From Andreprevotia chitinilytica DSM 18519 (GTDB lineage Bacteria > Pseudomonadota > Gammaproteobacteria > Burkholderiales > Chitinibacteraceae), in contig NZ_JONM01000003.1 in NCBI RefSeq assembly GCF_000711875.1, positions 124,001 to 188,000 of the forward strand: a stretch of 64,000 nucleotides of DNA, given 5' to 3'. Below the pieces are notes generated by a model. The model ran no database searches. It saw nothing but the letters and a program-made list of their open reading frames with translations, and had not been told where the DNA came from. The translations under genes were made by a program, and so were the position numbers. This document shows, in pieces, positions 6,708-15,810 of this stretch; positions within the stretch are counted from its first letter, which is position 1, and each line of letters starts with the position of its first letter.

Positions 6708-9287
6708 ATGTCCGTGCCGGATGGCGTCAGCCTGGATTACCAGGCGATCTTCGAACGTGGCCACGTGCTCTACCTCATCCTCAAGCCTGATGCGCCCCGC
6801 TTCACCATCCTCGGGGCCAGCGATATCTACTTGCAAACCACCCGCCGCACGCGTGAAGAACTCGTCGGGCAGGGTGTGTTCGAAGCGTTTCCCGTCAGCC
6901 CGGAAGACAACGCATCCGATACGCAAAGCGTGCTGCGGGCCTCGCTGGAGCGCGTTGTCAGCGCCGGCCAGCCAGATGGGCTGCCGGTCTACAAATACGA
7001 CATCCCGCTGCCTGAAGCCGAAGGCGGCGGCTACACCATCAAATACTGGAGCGTGGTCAGCTTTCCGGTGCTCGATGATGCCGGGCAACTTATCCATATC
7101 GCCCTGCGCGTGGAAGACATCACCGAGCTGGTGCAACTGCGCACCCTCAGCACCGAACAAAGCAAAGCCAACGATGCCTTGCAGCAGCGCACCGGCCAGA
7201 TGGAGCAGGAAGTGCTGATGCGCGCGCAGGAGATCAAGGACGCCAACGTGCGGCTGGCCTCGGCCAACGACGAGCTGGATCGGCGCGGCCAGGAAGTACA
7301 AGCGCTGTATGACAAGCTCAAGGCGCTGGATGTGTTGAAGACACAGTTCTTCGCCAACATCAGCCACGAATTCCGCACCCCGCTCACGCTGATTCTCGGC
7401 CCGGTCGAAGAGGCGCTGGCCGACCCGCAACAGCTGCTGCACACCGAGAGCCTCGAAGCCGTGCATCGCAATGCCCAGCGCCTGCTGCGGCTGGTCAATA
7501 GCCTGCTGGATTTCGCCCGCATCGAAGCGAGCCGCCTGCAGATGTCGTTCGCGCCAACCGATCTCGCCGCGCTGACGACCGATCTGGCCAGCTCGTTCCG
7601 CTCGCTGGTCGAGCGCGCTGGCATGCAGCTTGTCGTCGATTGCCCGCCGCTGCCGGAACGGGTGTATGTCGACGTGGCGCTGTGGGAAAAGATCGTCCTC
7701 AACCTTGTCTCCAATGCCTTCAAGTTCACGCTGCAAGGTGAGATCACGGTGGCTTTGCGCTGGCGCGACGACCGGGTCGAACTCGTTGTGCGCGATACCG
7801 GCTGCGGCATCCCGGAGACCGAACTACCGCACATGTTCGAGCGCTTTCATCGCATCGAAGGCGCGCACGGCCGCAGCTTTGAAGGCTCCGGCATCGGGCT
7901 GTCGCTGGTGCATGAATTTGCCAAGCTGCATGGCGGCGACGTGCGCGTATCCAGCCTGGTTGGCCAAGGCAGCGTGTTCACCGTCGTCATTCCGACCGGC
8001 TGCGCGCATCTGCCGGCGGAACATATCGCGAATGAAGCAAGCGCAACCCATCTGGCCGCGACCGACAACGCCTATCTACTCGAAGCCATGCCGTGGCTCA
8101 GCACGCCGGGCGGGCATGCAGAGGGGGAGACGCCGCCTGCCGCGCAAGTTGCCGCCATGGTCACGCCCGCGCGCATCCTCGTCGCCGACGACAACGCCGA
8201 TATGCGCGCCTATCTCACGCGCATCCTCTCCGCCCGCTGGCGCGTCGATGTCGCCGAAGATGGCGGCTTGGCGCTGGCCTTGGCGCGTGCCAATCGACCG
8301 GATCTGATCCTGAGCGACGTGATGATGCCGAGGATGGATGGCATCGCGCTGCTGCGTGAACTGCGTGCCGATGCGCAAACCCGCGATATCCCCGTCGTGC
8401 TGCTCTCTGCCCGGGCCGGCGAGGAATCGCTGCTGGAGGGCATTGGCACCGGTGCGGACGATTACCTCGTCAAACCGTTCTCCGCCCGTGAATTGCTGGC
8501 GCGGGTGCAAACCCACCTCGGCATGGCGCTGCAGCGGCGTGAATGGGCCAAGGAGCTGGAACGCGCCAATGTCGAGCTGGAGGCATTCAGTTATTCGGTC
8601 TCGCACGATCTGCGAACGCCGTTGCGCGCTGTCGATGGCTTCAGCAAGGTATTGCTCGATAGCTACGGTGACCGGCTGGACGAAGAGGGCCGGCATTTTC
8701 TGGTGCGCGTGCGCACCGCCACCCAGCGCATGGGCGCCTTGATTGATGATCTGCTCAACCTGTCACGCATTACCCGCGCGCCGCTCAAGCGGGAACTGAT
8801 CGATGTGAGTGGCATGGCGCGCCACATTCTGGACGAACTGGCCGAGCGCGAACCGTATCGCCGGGTGGAGATCGAGGTGGCGACGGCATTGGTCAGCGAG
8901 GCCGACTGCGCCTTGCTGAAGGTCCTGCTGGAGAACCTCCTGGCCAACGCCTGGAAATACAGCTCGAAACGATCGCAATCACGCATCGAGGTTGGCCTGC
9001 TGCCAGCCGGTGAGCCCCAGGCAACGGGCCGGCAGCAAAACGGTGCGCAAGCTGGGGACGGCCCGGTCTTTTTCGTTCGCGACAACGGCGCTGGCTTTGA
9101 TATGGCGCACGCCCGCAAACTGTTCTCGCCGTTTCATCGACTGCACGCCGCGTCTGAATTCGAAGGCACCGGTATCGGTCTGGCCACGGTTCAGCGCATC
9201 GTGGCGCGGCATGGTGGGCGGGTCTGGGCGGAAGCCGCCAAGGATGCCGGGGCCACCTTCTATTTCACCTTGGGAGGCGTGCAGTGA
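6708..9287 (+). CDS. Double hybrid sensor kinase (PAS-like, kinase, receiver, kinase)
   Basis: The 859-residue protein has no membrane segment. A PAS-like sensor occupies about residues 10-150, followed by a coiled linker. The first kinase core has an H box FFANISHEFRTPL, N box NLVSNAFKFT and G boxes RDTGCGIP and GSGIGLSLV. A receiver domain follows with ADDN, the phospho-site in LILSDVMMPRMDG and the lysine in DDYLVKPF. A second complete kinase core follows, with YSVSHDLRTPLRAVDGFSKV, NLLANAWKYSS, RDNGAGFD and GTGIGLATV. The second core is of the phytochrome-like/bacteriophytochrome class. The start at 6708 has AAGGAGA just upstream. The stop overlaps the start of a free receiver gene by four bases, so that receiver is the likely output partner. 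The signal is unknown. Confidence 0.9.
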   Translation: MSVPDGVSLDYQAIFERGHVLYLILKPDAPRFTILGASDIYLQTTRRTREELVGQGVFEAFPVSPEDNASDTQSVLRASLERVVSAGQPDGLPVYKYDIPLPEAEGGGYTIKYWSVVSFPVLDDAGQLIHIALRVEDITELVQLRTLSTEQSKANDALQQRTGQMEQEVLMRAQEIKDANVRLASANDELDRRGQEVQALYDKLKALDVLKTQFFANISHEFRTPLTLILGPVEEALADPQQLLHTESLEAVHRNAQRLLRLVNSLLDFARIEASRLQMSFAPTDLAALTTDLASSFRSLVERAGMQLVVDCPPLPERVYVDVALWEKIVLNLVSNAFKFTLQGEITVALRWRDDRVELVVRDTGCGIPETELPHMFERFHRIEGAHGRSFEGSGIGLSLVHEFAKLHGGDVRVSSLVGQGSVFTVVIPTGCAHLPAEHIANEASATHLAATDNAYLLEAMPWLSTPGGHAEGETPPAAQVAAMVTPARILVADDNADMRAYLTRILSARWRVDVAEDGGLALALARANRPDLILSDVMMPRMDGIALLRELRADAQTRDIPVVLLSARAGEESLLEGIGTGADDYLVKPFSARELLARVQTHLGMALQRREWAKELERANVELEAFSYSVSHDLRTPLRAVDGFSKVLLDSYGDRLDEEGRHFLVRVRTATQRMGALIDDLLNLSRITRAPLKRELIDVSGMARHILDELAEREPYRRVEIEVATALVSEADCALLKVLLENLLANAWKYSSKRSQSRIEVGLLPAGEPQATGRQQNGAQAGDGPVFFVRDNGAGFDMAHARKLFSPFHRLHAASEFEGTGIGLATVQRIVARHGGRVWAEAAKDAGATFYFTLGGVQ

Positions 9288-9733
9288 AATCAACCCAGGT
9301 CATCCTTCTGGTCGAAGACAACGACGACGATGCCGAACTGACCATGATGGCGTTCAAACAGGCGCGCATCGGCAATCCGATGGTCTGGGCGAAGGATGGC
9401 GTCGAAGCGCTCGATTATCTGTTCGCCATGGGCAAATACGCCGACCGGGACAAGAACGACATCCCCTCCGTCGTCCTGCTTGACCTGAACCTGCCGCTGC
9501 TGGATGGCATCGACGTGCTCAAGGCCGTGCGCGCCGACACGGAAATCCGCCACCTGCCCGTCGTCATCCTCACCTCATCCAACGAAGACAAAGACCGGCT
9601 GGCCGCCTATGACCATCACGCCAACAGCTACGTGCGCAAGCCGATCGATTACGACCGCTTTGTGGCTGCAGCGACGGAATTGGGGTTGTATTGGCTGGTG
9701 CTGAATGAACCGTCGCCCAAGCGGGTGGGGTGA
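9284..9733 (+). CDS. Stand-alone response regulator of the Rcp1 type
   Basis: A single receiver domain of 149 residues: VEDNDDDAEL at the N-terminus, the phosphorylated aspartate in VVLLDLNLPLLDG, the threonine/serine in VILTSSNEDKD and the lysine in YVRKPIDYD. The extra acidic residues and the NxxDPxxLL-like pattern fit the Rcp1 class that receives phosphate from phytochrome-like kinases. It starts with GTG overlapping the kinase stop (GTGA), a mark of translational coupling. There is no output domain, so it probably acts by protein contact or passes phosphate on. Confidence 0.92.
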   Translation: MKSTQVILLVEDNDDDAELTMMAFKQARIGNPMVWAKDGVEALDYLFAMGKYADRDKNDIPSVVLLDLNLPLLDGIDVLKAVRADTEIRHLPVVILTSSNEDKDRLAAYDHHANSYVRKPIDYDRFVAAATELGLYWLVLNEPSPKRVG

Positions 9734-9902
9734 TGAAGTAGATCGTCCCCTACGTGTTCCCCAACATGTGTTACCTGTGTTTCCCGGCCAGCGGAGCGAT
9801 CCGGGCTACGGATGCTGCCGTTGAATATCGTATCGCCGCTTGAAACCCCGCCACTCGCCACGATCTGCGACAATTCTCATTTTTCCCCGCAGGACTGCTG
9901 TC

Positions 9903-10991
9903 ATGCCTGACCTCTCCGCCATCCAGGCCGCGCTCGATGCGCTTGTCGATGCCAATACCGGCAAGCCCTACGCCGCCGCCAAGGCGTTCAAGAATCTGCA
10001 GGCCGACGGTGGCAGCGTGTCGCTGGACGTGCTGCTCGGCTACCCGGCCCAAAGTCGCTTCGGCGCGATCCGCAGCGAAATCGAAACTGCGCTCAAGGCC
10101 GTGCCGGGCGTGGAACGTGTGGCGGTGAATGTCGCCAGCCAGGTCGTCTCGCATGCGGTGCAGCGCGGTGTGCCGTTGCTCAATGGTGTGAAGAACGTCA
10201 TCGCCGTCGCATCCGGCAAGGGTGGGGTCGGCAAATCGACCACCGCCGCCAATCTGGCGCTGGCGCTGGCGGCAGAAGGAGCGCGCGTTGGTCTGCTGGA
10301 CGCCGATATCTACGGCCCGAGCCAGCCGCTGTTGATGGGCGTGGCCGACCAGCGCCCGGTATCGCCGGATAACAAGCACATCGAGCCCATCGTCAATTAC
10401 GGCGTGCAGATCATGTCGATCGGTTTCCTGATCGACCCGGAGCAGCCGATGGTGTGGCGCGGCCCGATGGTCACGCAGGCGCTGCAACAACTGCTGAACG
10501 ATACGCTGTGGGACAACGTCGATTACCTCGTCATCGACCTGCCGCCGGGCACCGGTGATATCCAGCTCACCCTCAGCCAGAAAGTGCCGGTGACGGGCGC
10601 AGTGATCGTGACCACGCCGCAAGACATTGCACTGCTCGATGCACGCAAGGGCTTGAAGATGTTCGAGAAAGTCGGTGTGCCGATCCTGGGCATCGTCGAG
10701 AACATGAGCATGCACATCTGCAGCAATTGCGGCCATGCCGAGCCGATTTTTGGTGAAGGTGGCGGGGCGAAGATGTGCGCGGAATACGGTGTTGATCTGT
10801 TGGGCCAGTTGCCGCTCGATCTGTCGATCCGCCTGCAGGCCGATACCGGCAAGCCGACCGTTGCCGCTGATCCAGATGGCCAGATTGCCGAGCTGTACAA
10901 GGCGATTGCTCGCAAGGTGGCAGTGAAGGTGGCCGAGAAGGCGCAGGACTTCAGCACCAAGTTTCCGAAGATCGTCATTCAGAAAGATTGA
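9903..10991 (+). CDS. apbC: Iron-sulfur cluster carrier protein ApbC/Mrp (P-loop ATPase)
   Basis: The 362-residue protein has an N-terminal MIP18/DUF59-like domain of about 90 residues, then a deviant Walker A (SGKGGVGKST), a switch with DADIYGPSQP, the DLPPGTGD motif and a C-terminal CxxC pair (CSNCGHAE) that bridges a [4Fe-4S] cluster in the dimer. Members bind and hand over Fe-S clusters in the cytoplasm. The start at 9903 is preceded by AGGA; the open frame reaches 9840 but the extra residues are not part of the family. It seems to be a single gene. Confidence 0.95.
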   Translation: MPDLSAIQAALDALVDANTGKPYAAAKAFKNLQADGGSVSLDVLLGYPAQSRFGAIRSEIETALKAVPGVERVAVNVASQVVSHAVQRGVPLLNGVKNVIAVASGKGGVGKSTTAANLALALAAEGARVGLLDADIYGPSQPLLMGVADQRPVSPDNKHIEPIVNYGVQIMSIGFLIDPEQPMVWRGPMVTQALQQLLNDTLWDNVDYLVIDLPPGTGDIQLTLSQKVPVTGAVIVTTPQDIALLDARKGLKMFEKVGVPILGIVENMSMHICSNCGHAEPIFGEGGGAKMCAEYGVDLLGQLPLDLSIRLQADTGKPTVAADPDGQIAELYKAIARKVAVKVAEKAQDFSTKFPKIVIQKD

Positions 10992-10998
10992 GCGGTCT

Positions 10999-11029
10999 TC
11001 TCCCCTCGCCCATTTATGGGAGAGGGGAT
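10999..11029. repeat. Dispersed GC-rich hairpin repeat (copy 1)
   Basis: A hairpin of the form CTCCCCTCGCCC, a short loop, then GGGAGAGGGG, without a following T run. The same motif recurs at about 15652-15680, and degenerate relatives lie near 39325 and 56836, so it is a small dispersed repeat rather than an apbC-specific terminator. Confidence 0.6.
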
Positions 11030-11061
11030 GGATGCTGACTTAGCTACGGAATCTCAACGAC

Positions 11062-11421
11062 ATGCAACAAAACCTCTACTCCGCCACCTTCATCTTCGAC
11101 GCCGGCGAGTTCGACGACGAATTCCACCGCCTCGACGCGCTGATCGCCGAAGCCGCTCGCCGCAGCGACGGCTACGTCGGTGAAGAAGCGTGGGAAGACC
11201 CGAAGACCGGTCGCGTTGCCAACGTCTATTACTGGCAGGGCGAGGCCGGTTTGCGCCAGTTGATGCAAGACCCGAACCACCTCGAAGCCAAGCACCAGTA
11301 TGAAAAATGGCTCAAGGGCTATCGGGTGGTGGTGTCGCAGGTGTTGCGTACGTATGGCGATGGCGGGGTAGCGCTGCCGGCGACCGGTACTGTTCCGACG
11401 GAGGCTGTTGCTGCGGACTGA
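11062..11421 (+). CDS. Antibiotic-biosynthesis-monooxygenase-like (ABM) fold protein
   Basis: A 119-residue soluble protein starting QQNLYSATFIFDAG, with a helix (LDALIAEAARRSDGYVGEEAW) and a central strand VANVYYWQGEAGLRQLM followed by DPNHLEAKHQYEKWLKGYRVVVS. This order matches the ferredoxin-like half-barrel of small ABM-type proteins, which include cofactor-free monooxygenases and heme-degrading enzymes. No catalytic residue can be assigned, so the chemistry is open. GGAATC lies 13 bases before the ATG, a weak ribosome site. The last 20 residues are low-complexity. Confidence 0.6.
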   Translation: MQQNLYSATFIFDAGEFDDEFHRLDALIAEAARRSDGYVGEEAWEDPKTGRVANVYYWQGEAGLRQLMQDPNHLEAKHQYEKWLKGYRVVVSQVLRTYGDGGVALPATGTVPTEAVAAD

Positions 11422-11544
11422 TTGATTGCCTCGCTGGCTATCCACGGGGCTATCAATCTGATTGGAAATTACGATCGGGTTTTCCTATTGCAGATACCCG
11501 ACTAATTTACTAGAGTACTGACTTCATTACGGATGCATAAACTC

Positions 11545-11649
11545 ATGAACCGACTTCACCACACTGCTCGCCAGTCGAACATCGCGTGTATCGCGATGGG
11601 CGTGGTCGCGCCGTCTGGTGCGCACGCATTGAAGGCCATGCAGTCATAG
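11545..11649 (+). CDS. Possible 34-residue peptide in a short terminated transcript
   Basis: ATG to TAG encodes MNRLHHTARQSNIACIAMGV and 14 further residues. About 55 bases after its stop lies a strong intrinsic terminator, so peptide plus terminator could form one short transcript of about 200 bases. There is no run of one amino acid as in classic attenuator leaders, no signal peptide and no recognised family. It could be a leader peptide that lost its structural gene, a dual-function small RNA, or chance. Confidence 0.35.
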   Translation: MNRLHHTARQSNIACIAMGVVAPSGAHALKAMQS

Positions 11650-11703
11650 TCTCTTGAGTTCAGGCTCGGGAGGCGGATGCTTCTCGGGCGAAACGGAATA
11701 CCC

Positions 11704-11744
11704 AAACCCCCGAATGGCAGCTGCCTTCGGGGGTTTTTGTTTTT
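11704..11744 (+). terminator. Rho-independent terminator after the 34-codon frame
   Basis: AAACCCCCGAA and TTCGGGGGTTT form the stem; the loop contains a small GGCAG/CTGCC palindrome; a T-rich tail (TTTTTGTTTTT) follows. No large gene is nearby, so it ends a short unannotated transcript. Confidence 0.85.
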
Positions 11745-11809
11745 CAGCACCGTCAAAATTTTAGTTGAGGTTTCGCTAGCCAGTGATGCAAGCGATGCGG
11801 GGATTTTAC

Positions 11810-11907
11810 TTCCCCCTTTTTGAAGGGGGATTGAGGGGGATTTCGACGTCGATGAAATTTGAGATGTCGCAGAAATCCCCCCTGGCCCCCCTTCAAAAAG
11901 GGGGGGG
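11810..11907. repeat. Imperfect inverted repeat with 34-36-base GC-rich arms
   Basis: The left arm (11810-11843, CTTCCCCCTTTTTGAAGGGG at its start) pairs with the right arm (11872-11907, ending CTTCAAAAAGGGGGGG) across a spacer of about 28 bases. The composition matches intergenic palindromic repeats seen in many bacterial chromosomes. No coding function is apparent. Confidence 0.7.
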
Positions 11908-11960
11908 ATGACTCATCAAATATTTGTTTGTTTTCTTCTTCAACCCAACAGGATAGCGCC

Positions 11961-12101
11961 ATGCGTACCTACGACAAGCTGATCGCCACAATTTGCACCG
12001 GCCAAGGGAACGGGGGCTTGCGCTCGTCCTTTGGTCTGCATTCGGTGGGCGTCGCATGCGTAGCGCATCGGCCCGCCGCCTCGCAGCAAGATACAGCCTG
12101 A
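11961..12101 (+). CDS. Possible 46-residue leader peptide upstream of the fusA-like gene
   Basis: The frame starts MRTYDKLIATICTGQGNG after an AGGA about eight bases upstream, and its stop (12099-12101) overlaps a perfect 9-base stem-loop. About 105 bases then separate it from the fusA-like start. Stop-codon overlap with a hairpin is the layout of a translation-sensing leader, but the peptide matches no family known to me and has no regulatory codon run. Its reality is uncertain. Confidence 0.3.
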   Translation: MRTYDKLIATICTGQGNGGLRSSFGLHSVGVACVAHRPAASQQDTA

Positions 12102-12129
12102 CTTTCCCGTGACTATGCTTGGGAAAGTC
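12100..12129 (+). promoter_or_regulatory. Stem-loop in the leader of the fusA-like gene
   Basis: GACTTTCCC and GGGAAAGTC pair perfectly around a 12-base loop, with no T run, so it is not a terminator. A second pairing (CCCGGC with GCCGGG) follows within 45 bases. Together they suggest a structured 5' leader for the EF-G gene. Confidence 0.45.
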
Positions 12130-12206
12130 GGATCACCGCTTTCCCGGCCCAAAACTGACTGCCGGGAGGGCCAAGCCCTTAGGGGGCACTTATTGGGTGA
12201 AGCACC

Positions 12207-14234
12207 ATGGAAAACAGCAACCTTCGCAATATCGGCATCATCGCGCACGTCGACGCGGGCAAAACCACCACGACCGAACGCATCCTCTATTACACCGGCG
12301 AGAACTACCGCGTGGGTGAGGTGCACGATGGTTCGGCCACGATGGATTTCGATCCGCAAGAGCAGGCGCGCGGCATCACCATCAACAGCGCTGCCACGAC
12401 CGTGTTCTGGCAAGACCACCAGATCAACCTGATCGATACACCGGGCCACATCGACTTCAACATCGAAGTGAACCGCTCACTGCGCGTGCTCGATGGCGCG
12501 GTAGTGGTGTTCGATGCCGTGGCCGGGGTCGAACCGCAAACGGAAACCAACTGGCGGCTGGCGGACAAATACCTCGTGCCGCGGCTGGCCTTCGTCAACA
12601 AGATGGACCGCACCGGCGCGGACTTTTATCGCGTGGTCGACATGATCACCAAGCGCCTCGGGGTGACGCCGCTGGTGCTGCAGCTGCCGATCGGGGCGGA
12701 ATCCGGTTTCAGCGGCGTGGTCGATCTGATCGAGATGGTCGCGCTGACATGGCCGGCCGGCGATACGCCGTCGAAAGTGATCGTGGGCGAGATCCCGGCG
12801 GAATTGGTCGAGTCCGCCAATGCGTATCGCGCACGGCTGATCGAGACGGTGGTTGAGCAAGACGACGCGCTGATGGGCGCCTGGCTGGATGGCAAGATGC
12901 CCAGCGTGGAGCAACTGCGTGCGGGCATCCGGCGCGGCACGATCAGTGCGGCTTTCGTGCCGGTGCTGCTGGGCGCGGCTTTCAAGAACAAGGGTGTGGA
13001 ACCGTTGCTGGATGCGGTCGTGGCGTATCTGCCATCGCCGCATGAAGTGCCGGTCGCCGGCGAGGCCGATATCGAGGCCGATCCCAAGCAGCCGTTTGCG
13101 GCGTTGGCGTTCAAGGTGGTGCACGACGACCACGGCGCGCTGACGTTCGTGCGGGTTTATCGCGGGCGGCTGGAAGTGGGCGATTCGATCCTGAACGCCA
13201 CCAGCGGCAAGCGCGAACGTGTATCACGGCTGTATGAGATGCATGCCGACCGCAAGCAGGAACGGCAAGAAGCCAGCGCCGGTGCGATTGTCGCGCTCGC
13301 CGGCCTGAAGTCGACCGTGACCGGCGACACGCTGACCGCGCAGGATCATCCGCTGCTGCTCGAACGCATCGATGCGCCAGAACCGGTGATCGACGTTTCG
13401 GTCGAGCCGAAAACGCAAGCCGATCAACAGAACATGATGAAGGGTCTGCAAACGCTGGTGCAGGAAGACCCGAGCCTGCGGCTGAGCCAGGATCACGACG
13501 CTGGTCAGACGATCTTGTCCGGCATGGGCGAGTTGCAACTGGAGGTGACGCTGGAAAAACTGCGTTCGCGCTTCCGGGTGGATGTGCGCATCGGCCAGCC
13601 GCAAGTCGCCATGCGGGAGACGGTTTCGCGCGTGGCGGAGGTCAAGTACCTGCACAAGAAGCAGTCCGGCGGCGCAGGCCAGTATGCGGAAGTGGTGCTG
13701 AAGGTCGAACCGCAGGAAAGCGGCGCGGGCTTCGAGTTCGTCAGCGCGATCGTGGGCGGCGCGGTGCCGCGTGAATACATTCCGGGTGTTCAGGCCGGTA
13801 TCGCCAACGCGATCAAGCAGGGCGTGCTGGCCGGCTACCCGGTGGTGGATTTGCGCGTGACCTTGGTCGATGGCAATTACCACGAGAAGGATTCGTCGCC
13901 ATTGGCTTTCGAACTGGCCGCTGCCGCTGCCATGCGCCAAGCCCTGCGTGAAGCCGGCCCGCAATTGCTGGAGCCGATCATGGCGGTGGAAGTGATCACC
14001 CCGGCTGACCACGTTGGCGATTGTGTTGGCGACATCAACCGCCGCCGTGGCTTGGTAAGGCATCAGAGCATGCGCGGTAACGCGGCTGTGATCGATGCGC
14101 ATGTGCCGCTGAAGACGATGTTCGGCTACATCGGGCATCTCCGCGCCATGACGTCCGGGCGTGCCAGCTTCACGATGCAGTTCGACCATTACGCGGTCGT
14201 GCCGGCGCAGGTCTTGGCGGAGGTCACTGGCTGA
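12207..14234 (+). CDS. fusA: Elongation factor G (additional/second EF-G type)
   Basis: The 675-residue GTPase has G1 [12 protein letters not shown], switch [11 protein letters not shown]4 NKMD, and the full EF-G domain series including domain IV ([13 protein letters not shown]) and domain V ([23 protein letters not shown]). EF-G drives translocation on the ribosome and splits post-termination ribosomes with RRF. It is shorter than the usual roughly 700 residues. It is not next to rpsL, rpsG or tuf but is a single gene with its own leader and terminator, so it is probably a paralogue of the str-operon copy. The ATG at 12207 has only a weak site (GGTGAAG). Confidence 0.9.
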   Translation: MENSNLRNIGIIAHVDAGKTTTTERILYYTGENYRVGEVHDGSATMDFDPQEQARGITINSAATTVFWQDHQINLIDTPGHIDFNIEVNRSLRVLDGAVVVFDAVAGVEPQTETNWRLADKYLVPRLAFVNKMDRTGADFYRVVDMITKRLGVTPLVLQLPIGAESGFSGVVDLIEMVALTWPAGDTPSKVIVGEIPAELVESANAYRARLIETVVEQDDALMGAWLDGKMPSVEQLRAGIRRGTISAAFVPVLLGAAFKNKGVEPLLDAVVAYLPSPHEVPVAGEADIEADPKQPFAALAFKVVHDDHGALTFVRVYRGRLEVGDSILNATSGKRERVSRLYEMHADRKQERQEASAGAIVALAGLKSTVTGDTLTAQDHPLLLERIDAPEPVIDVSVEPKTQADQQNMMKGLQTLVQEDPSLRLSQDHDAGQTILSGMGELQLEVTLEKLRSRFRVDVRIGQPQVAMRETVSRVAEVKYLHKKQSGGAGQYAEVVLKVEPQESGAGFEFVSAIVGGAVPREYIPGVQAGIANAIKQGVLAGYPVVDLRVTLVDGNYHEKDSSPLAFELAAAAAMRQALREAGPQLLEPIMAVEVITPADHVGDCVGDINRRRGLVRHQSMRGNAAVIDAHVPLKTMFGYIGHLRAMTSGRASFTMQFDHYAVVPAQVLAEVTG

Positions 14235-14260
14235 GTTCAGCGGTGAGTTGTAGATAGGAC

Positions 14261-14295
14261 AAGGGGCGGACACAGTCGTGTTCGCCCCTTTTTTT
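14261..14295 (+). terminator. Rho-independent terminator after the fusA-like gene
   Basis: An 11-base-pair stem (GGGGCGGACAC with GTGTTCGCCCC, one G-U pair) around an AGTC loop is followed by seven T. It stands between the convergent fusA-like and antiporter genes. Confidence 0.88.
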
Positions 14296-14315
14296 GATCC
14301 GTCCGATAGGCATGA

Positions 14316-15533
14316 CTACGCCTCTTGCGGCTGCTCCGCGGTCTGCCGCGCCTTGAACCGATCCAGCACACTAAACAAAAGCGGATTGATCAAGATGGAA
14401 ATCAACGCGCCGGCAATCACCAGCGCGTGACCGCGTGCCGGCAGCAGCCCCAGGCTCAGGCCAAGGCTGGCGAGGATGAAAGAGAACTCTCCAATCTGCG
14501 CCAAGCTCGCCGAGATCGTCAGCGCGGTGTTTTGCTTGTGGCGGAACGCCAGCACGATGGCGTAGGCCGCCAGCGATTTGCCGATCACGATCACCGCGAC
14601 GGTGCCGAGCACTGCCCATGGGTCATCCACCAGTACGCGTGGGTTGAACAACATGCCGACCGAGATAAAGAACAGCACCGAAAAGGCATCGCGCAGCGGC
14701 AGCGATTCTTCGGCGGCGCGGTGGCTGAACGGCGATTCGGCCAGCACCATGCCGGCGAAGAACGCACCCAGCGCGAACGACACGCCGAACAGGCTCGCCG
14801 CGCCATACGCCACACCCAGCGCGATGGCGAGCACCGCCAGCCGGAACAGTTCGCGGTTGCCGGACCAGACGATTTTTTCCAGCAACCACGGAATGAAGCG
14901 GCGGCCGACGATCAGCATGAAGGCAATAAACGCGGCCACTTTGCCGAGCGTGAGCAACAAGGTGATGCCCAACGATGTATCTGCCGCGCTGGCCGGTGCC
15001 TTGCCACCCAGCAGCCCGGCCACGGCCGGCAGCAATACCAGCGCCAGCACCATCGCCAAGTCTTCGACAATCAACCAGCCGACGGCAATGCGGCCCTCGG
15101 GCGATTCAACCAGCTCCCGATCCTGCAACGCCTTCAACAGCACGACAGTACTGGCGACCGACAACGCCAGCCCATAGACGAAGCCCTCGCCCCACGTCCA
15201 GCCAAAGCCCCACGCCAAGCCCATACCCATCAAGGTGGCGAGGGCGATTTGCACCACTGCGCCAGGGATGGCGATCCATTTCACCGCGAGCAAATCCGCG
15301 AGCGAGAAATGCAGCCCGACACCGAACATCAGCAGGATGACGCCGATTTCCGCCAGCTCTGAGGCAATGTGGCTGTCGCCAACGAAGCCAGGCGTGAACG
15401 GCCCGCACAGGATGCCGGCAACCAGATAGCCAATCAGCGGGGGCATGCGCAGGCGATGGGCGATCGCGCCGAAAACGAAGGCGAGGCCAAAGCCGATCAC
15501 CAGAATGCTCAGCAGCGGGGTGTCGTGGGGCAT
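14316..15533 (-). CDS. Kef/YbaL-type monovalent cation:proton antiporter, membrane domain only
   Basis: The 405-residue protein has about 12 membrane helices of the CPA2 family. Visible signatures are HRLRMPPLIGYLVAGILCGP, EIGVILLMFGVGLHFS, the ion-site region VGWLIVEDLAMVL, and FFISVGMLF. KefB, KefC and YbaL carry a C-terminal cytosolic RCK/TrkA-N nucleotide-binding domain; here the protein ends soon after the last helix, so the gating domain is absent. Potassium or sodium exchange for protons in the inner membrane is expected. It is transcribed alone, convergent with fusA. Confidence 0.85.
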   Translation of the reverse strand: MPHDTPLLSILVIGFGLAFVFGAIAHRLRMPPLIGYLVAGILCGPFTPGFVGDSHIASELAEIGVILLMFGVGLHFSLADLLAVKWIAIPGAVVQIALATLMGMGLAWGFGWTWGEGFVYGLALSVASTVVLLKALQDRELVESPEGRIAVGWLIVEDLAMVLALVLLPAVAGLLGGKAPASAADTSLGITLLLTLGKVAAFIAFMLIVGRRFIPWLLEKIVWSGNRELFRLAVLAIALGVAYGAASLFGVSFALGAFFAGMVLAESPFSHRAAEESLPLRDAFSVLFFISVGMLFNPRVLVDDPWAVLGTVAVIVIGKSLAAYAIVLAFRHKQNTALTISASLAQIGEFSFILASLGLSLGLLPARGHALVIAGALISILINPLLFSVLDRFKARQTAEQPQEA

Positions 15534-15616
15534 GCAATGGGCCTTTTATTGGATTGGAAACGCATAGAGGCGAGTAATGCTGATGCGACAAGTTCCCGTC
15601 AAGGTGCGATTTACCT

Positions 15617-15810
15617 TAGGGCCTGTTCACGATCTCTTGTCAGCAGGCTTTCTCCCCTCGCCCACGTGTGGGAGAGGGGCCGGGGGTGAGGGTCGTGCCA
15701 AGTGCAGCGTTCTTATTTGGCACCCTCTCCCTAACCCTCTCCCACTTAATAGCTGAACAAGGCTGAAGCCTTGCACACGAGGGTGAGGGGACGATCGTGA
15801 ACAGCTCTTA
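15617..15810. repeat. MITE-like intergenic element with terminal inverted repeats
   Basis: The ends share the core TGTTCACGATC in inverted orientation (left 15617-15634, right 15792-15810). Inside are two GC-rich hairpin halves (CTCCCCTCGCCC..GGGAGAGGGG, and CACCCTCTCCC) that can fold into one long imperfect hairpin. About 194 bases, no coding frame, so it is non-autonomous if mobile. Its right end supplies the stop codon of the minus-strand glycosyltransferase. Confidence 0.55.

Larger units (their letters stand above)
11422..12206. other. 785-base region without a confident gene, upstream of the fusA-like gene
   Basis: The stretch holds a 34-codon frame with its own terminator, a long GC-rich inverted repeat, a 46-codon frame with an AGGA site, and two stem-loops before the fusA-like start. 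Parts may be leader RNA or small-RNA sequence. No tRNA cloverleaf or conserved protein was seen. Confidence 0.5.

Noticed and set aside
11805-11910. CRISPR-like or phage-attachment structure at the GC-rich repeats
   Set aside because: Only one inverted pair, with no regular direct repeats or spacers and no integrase nearby.
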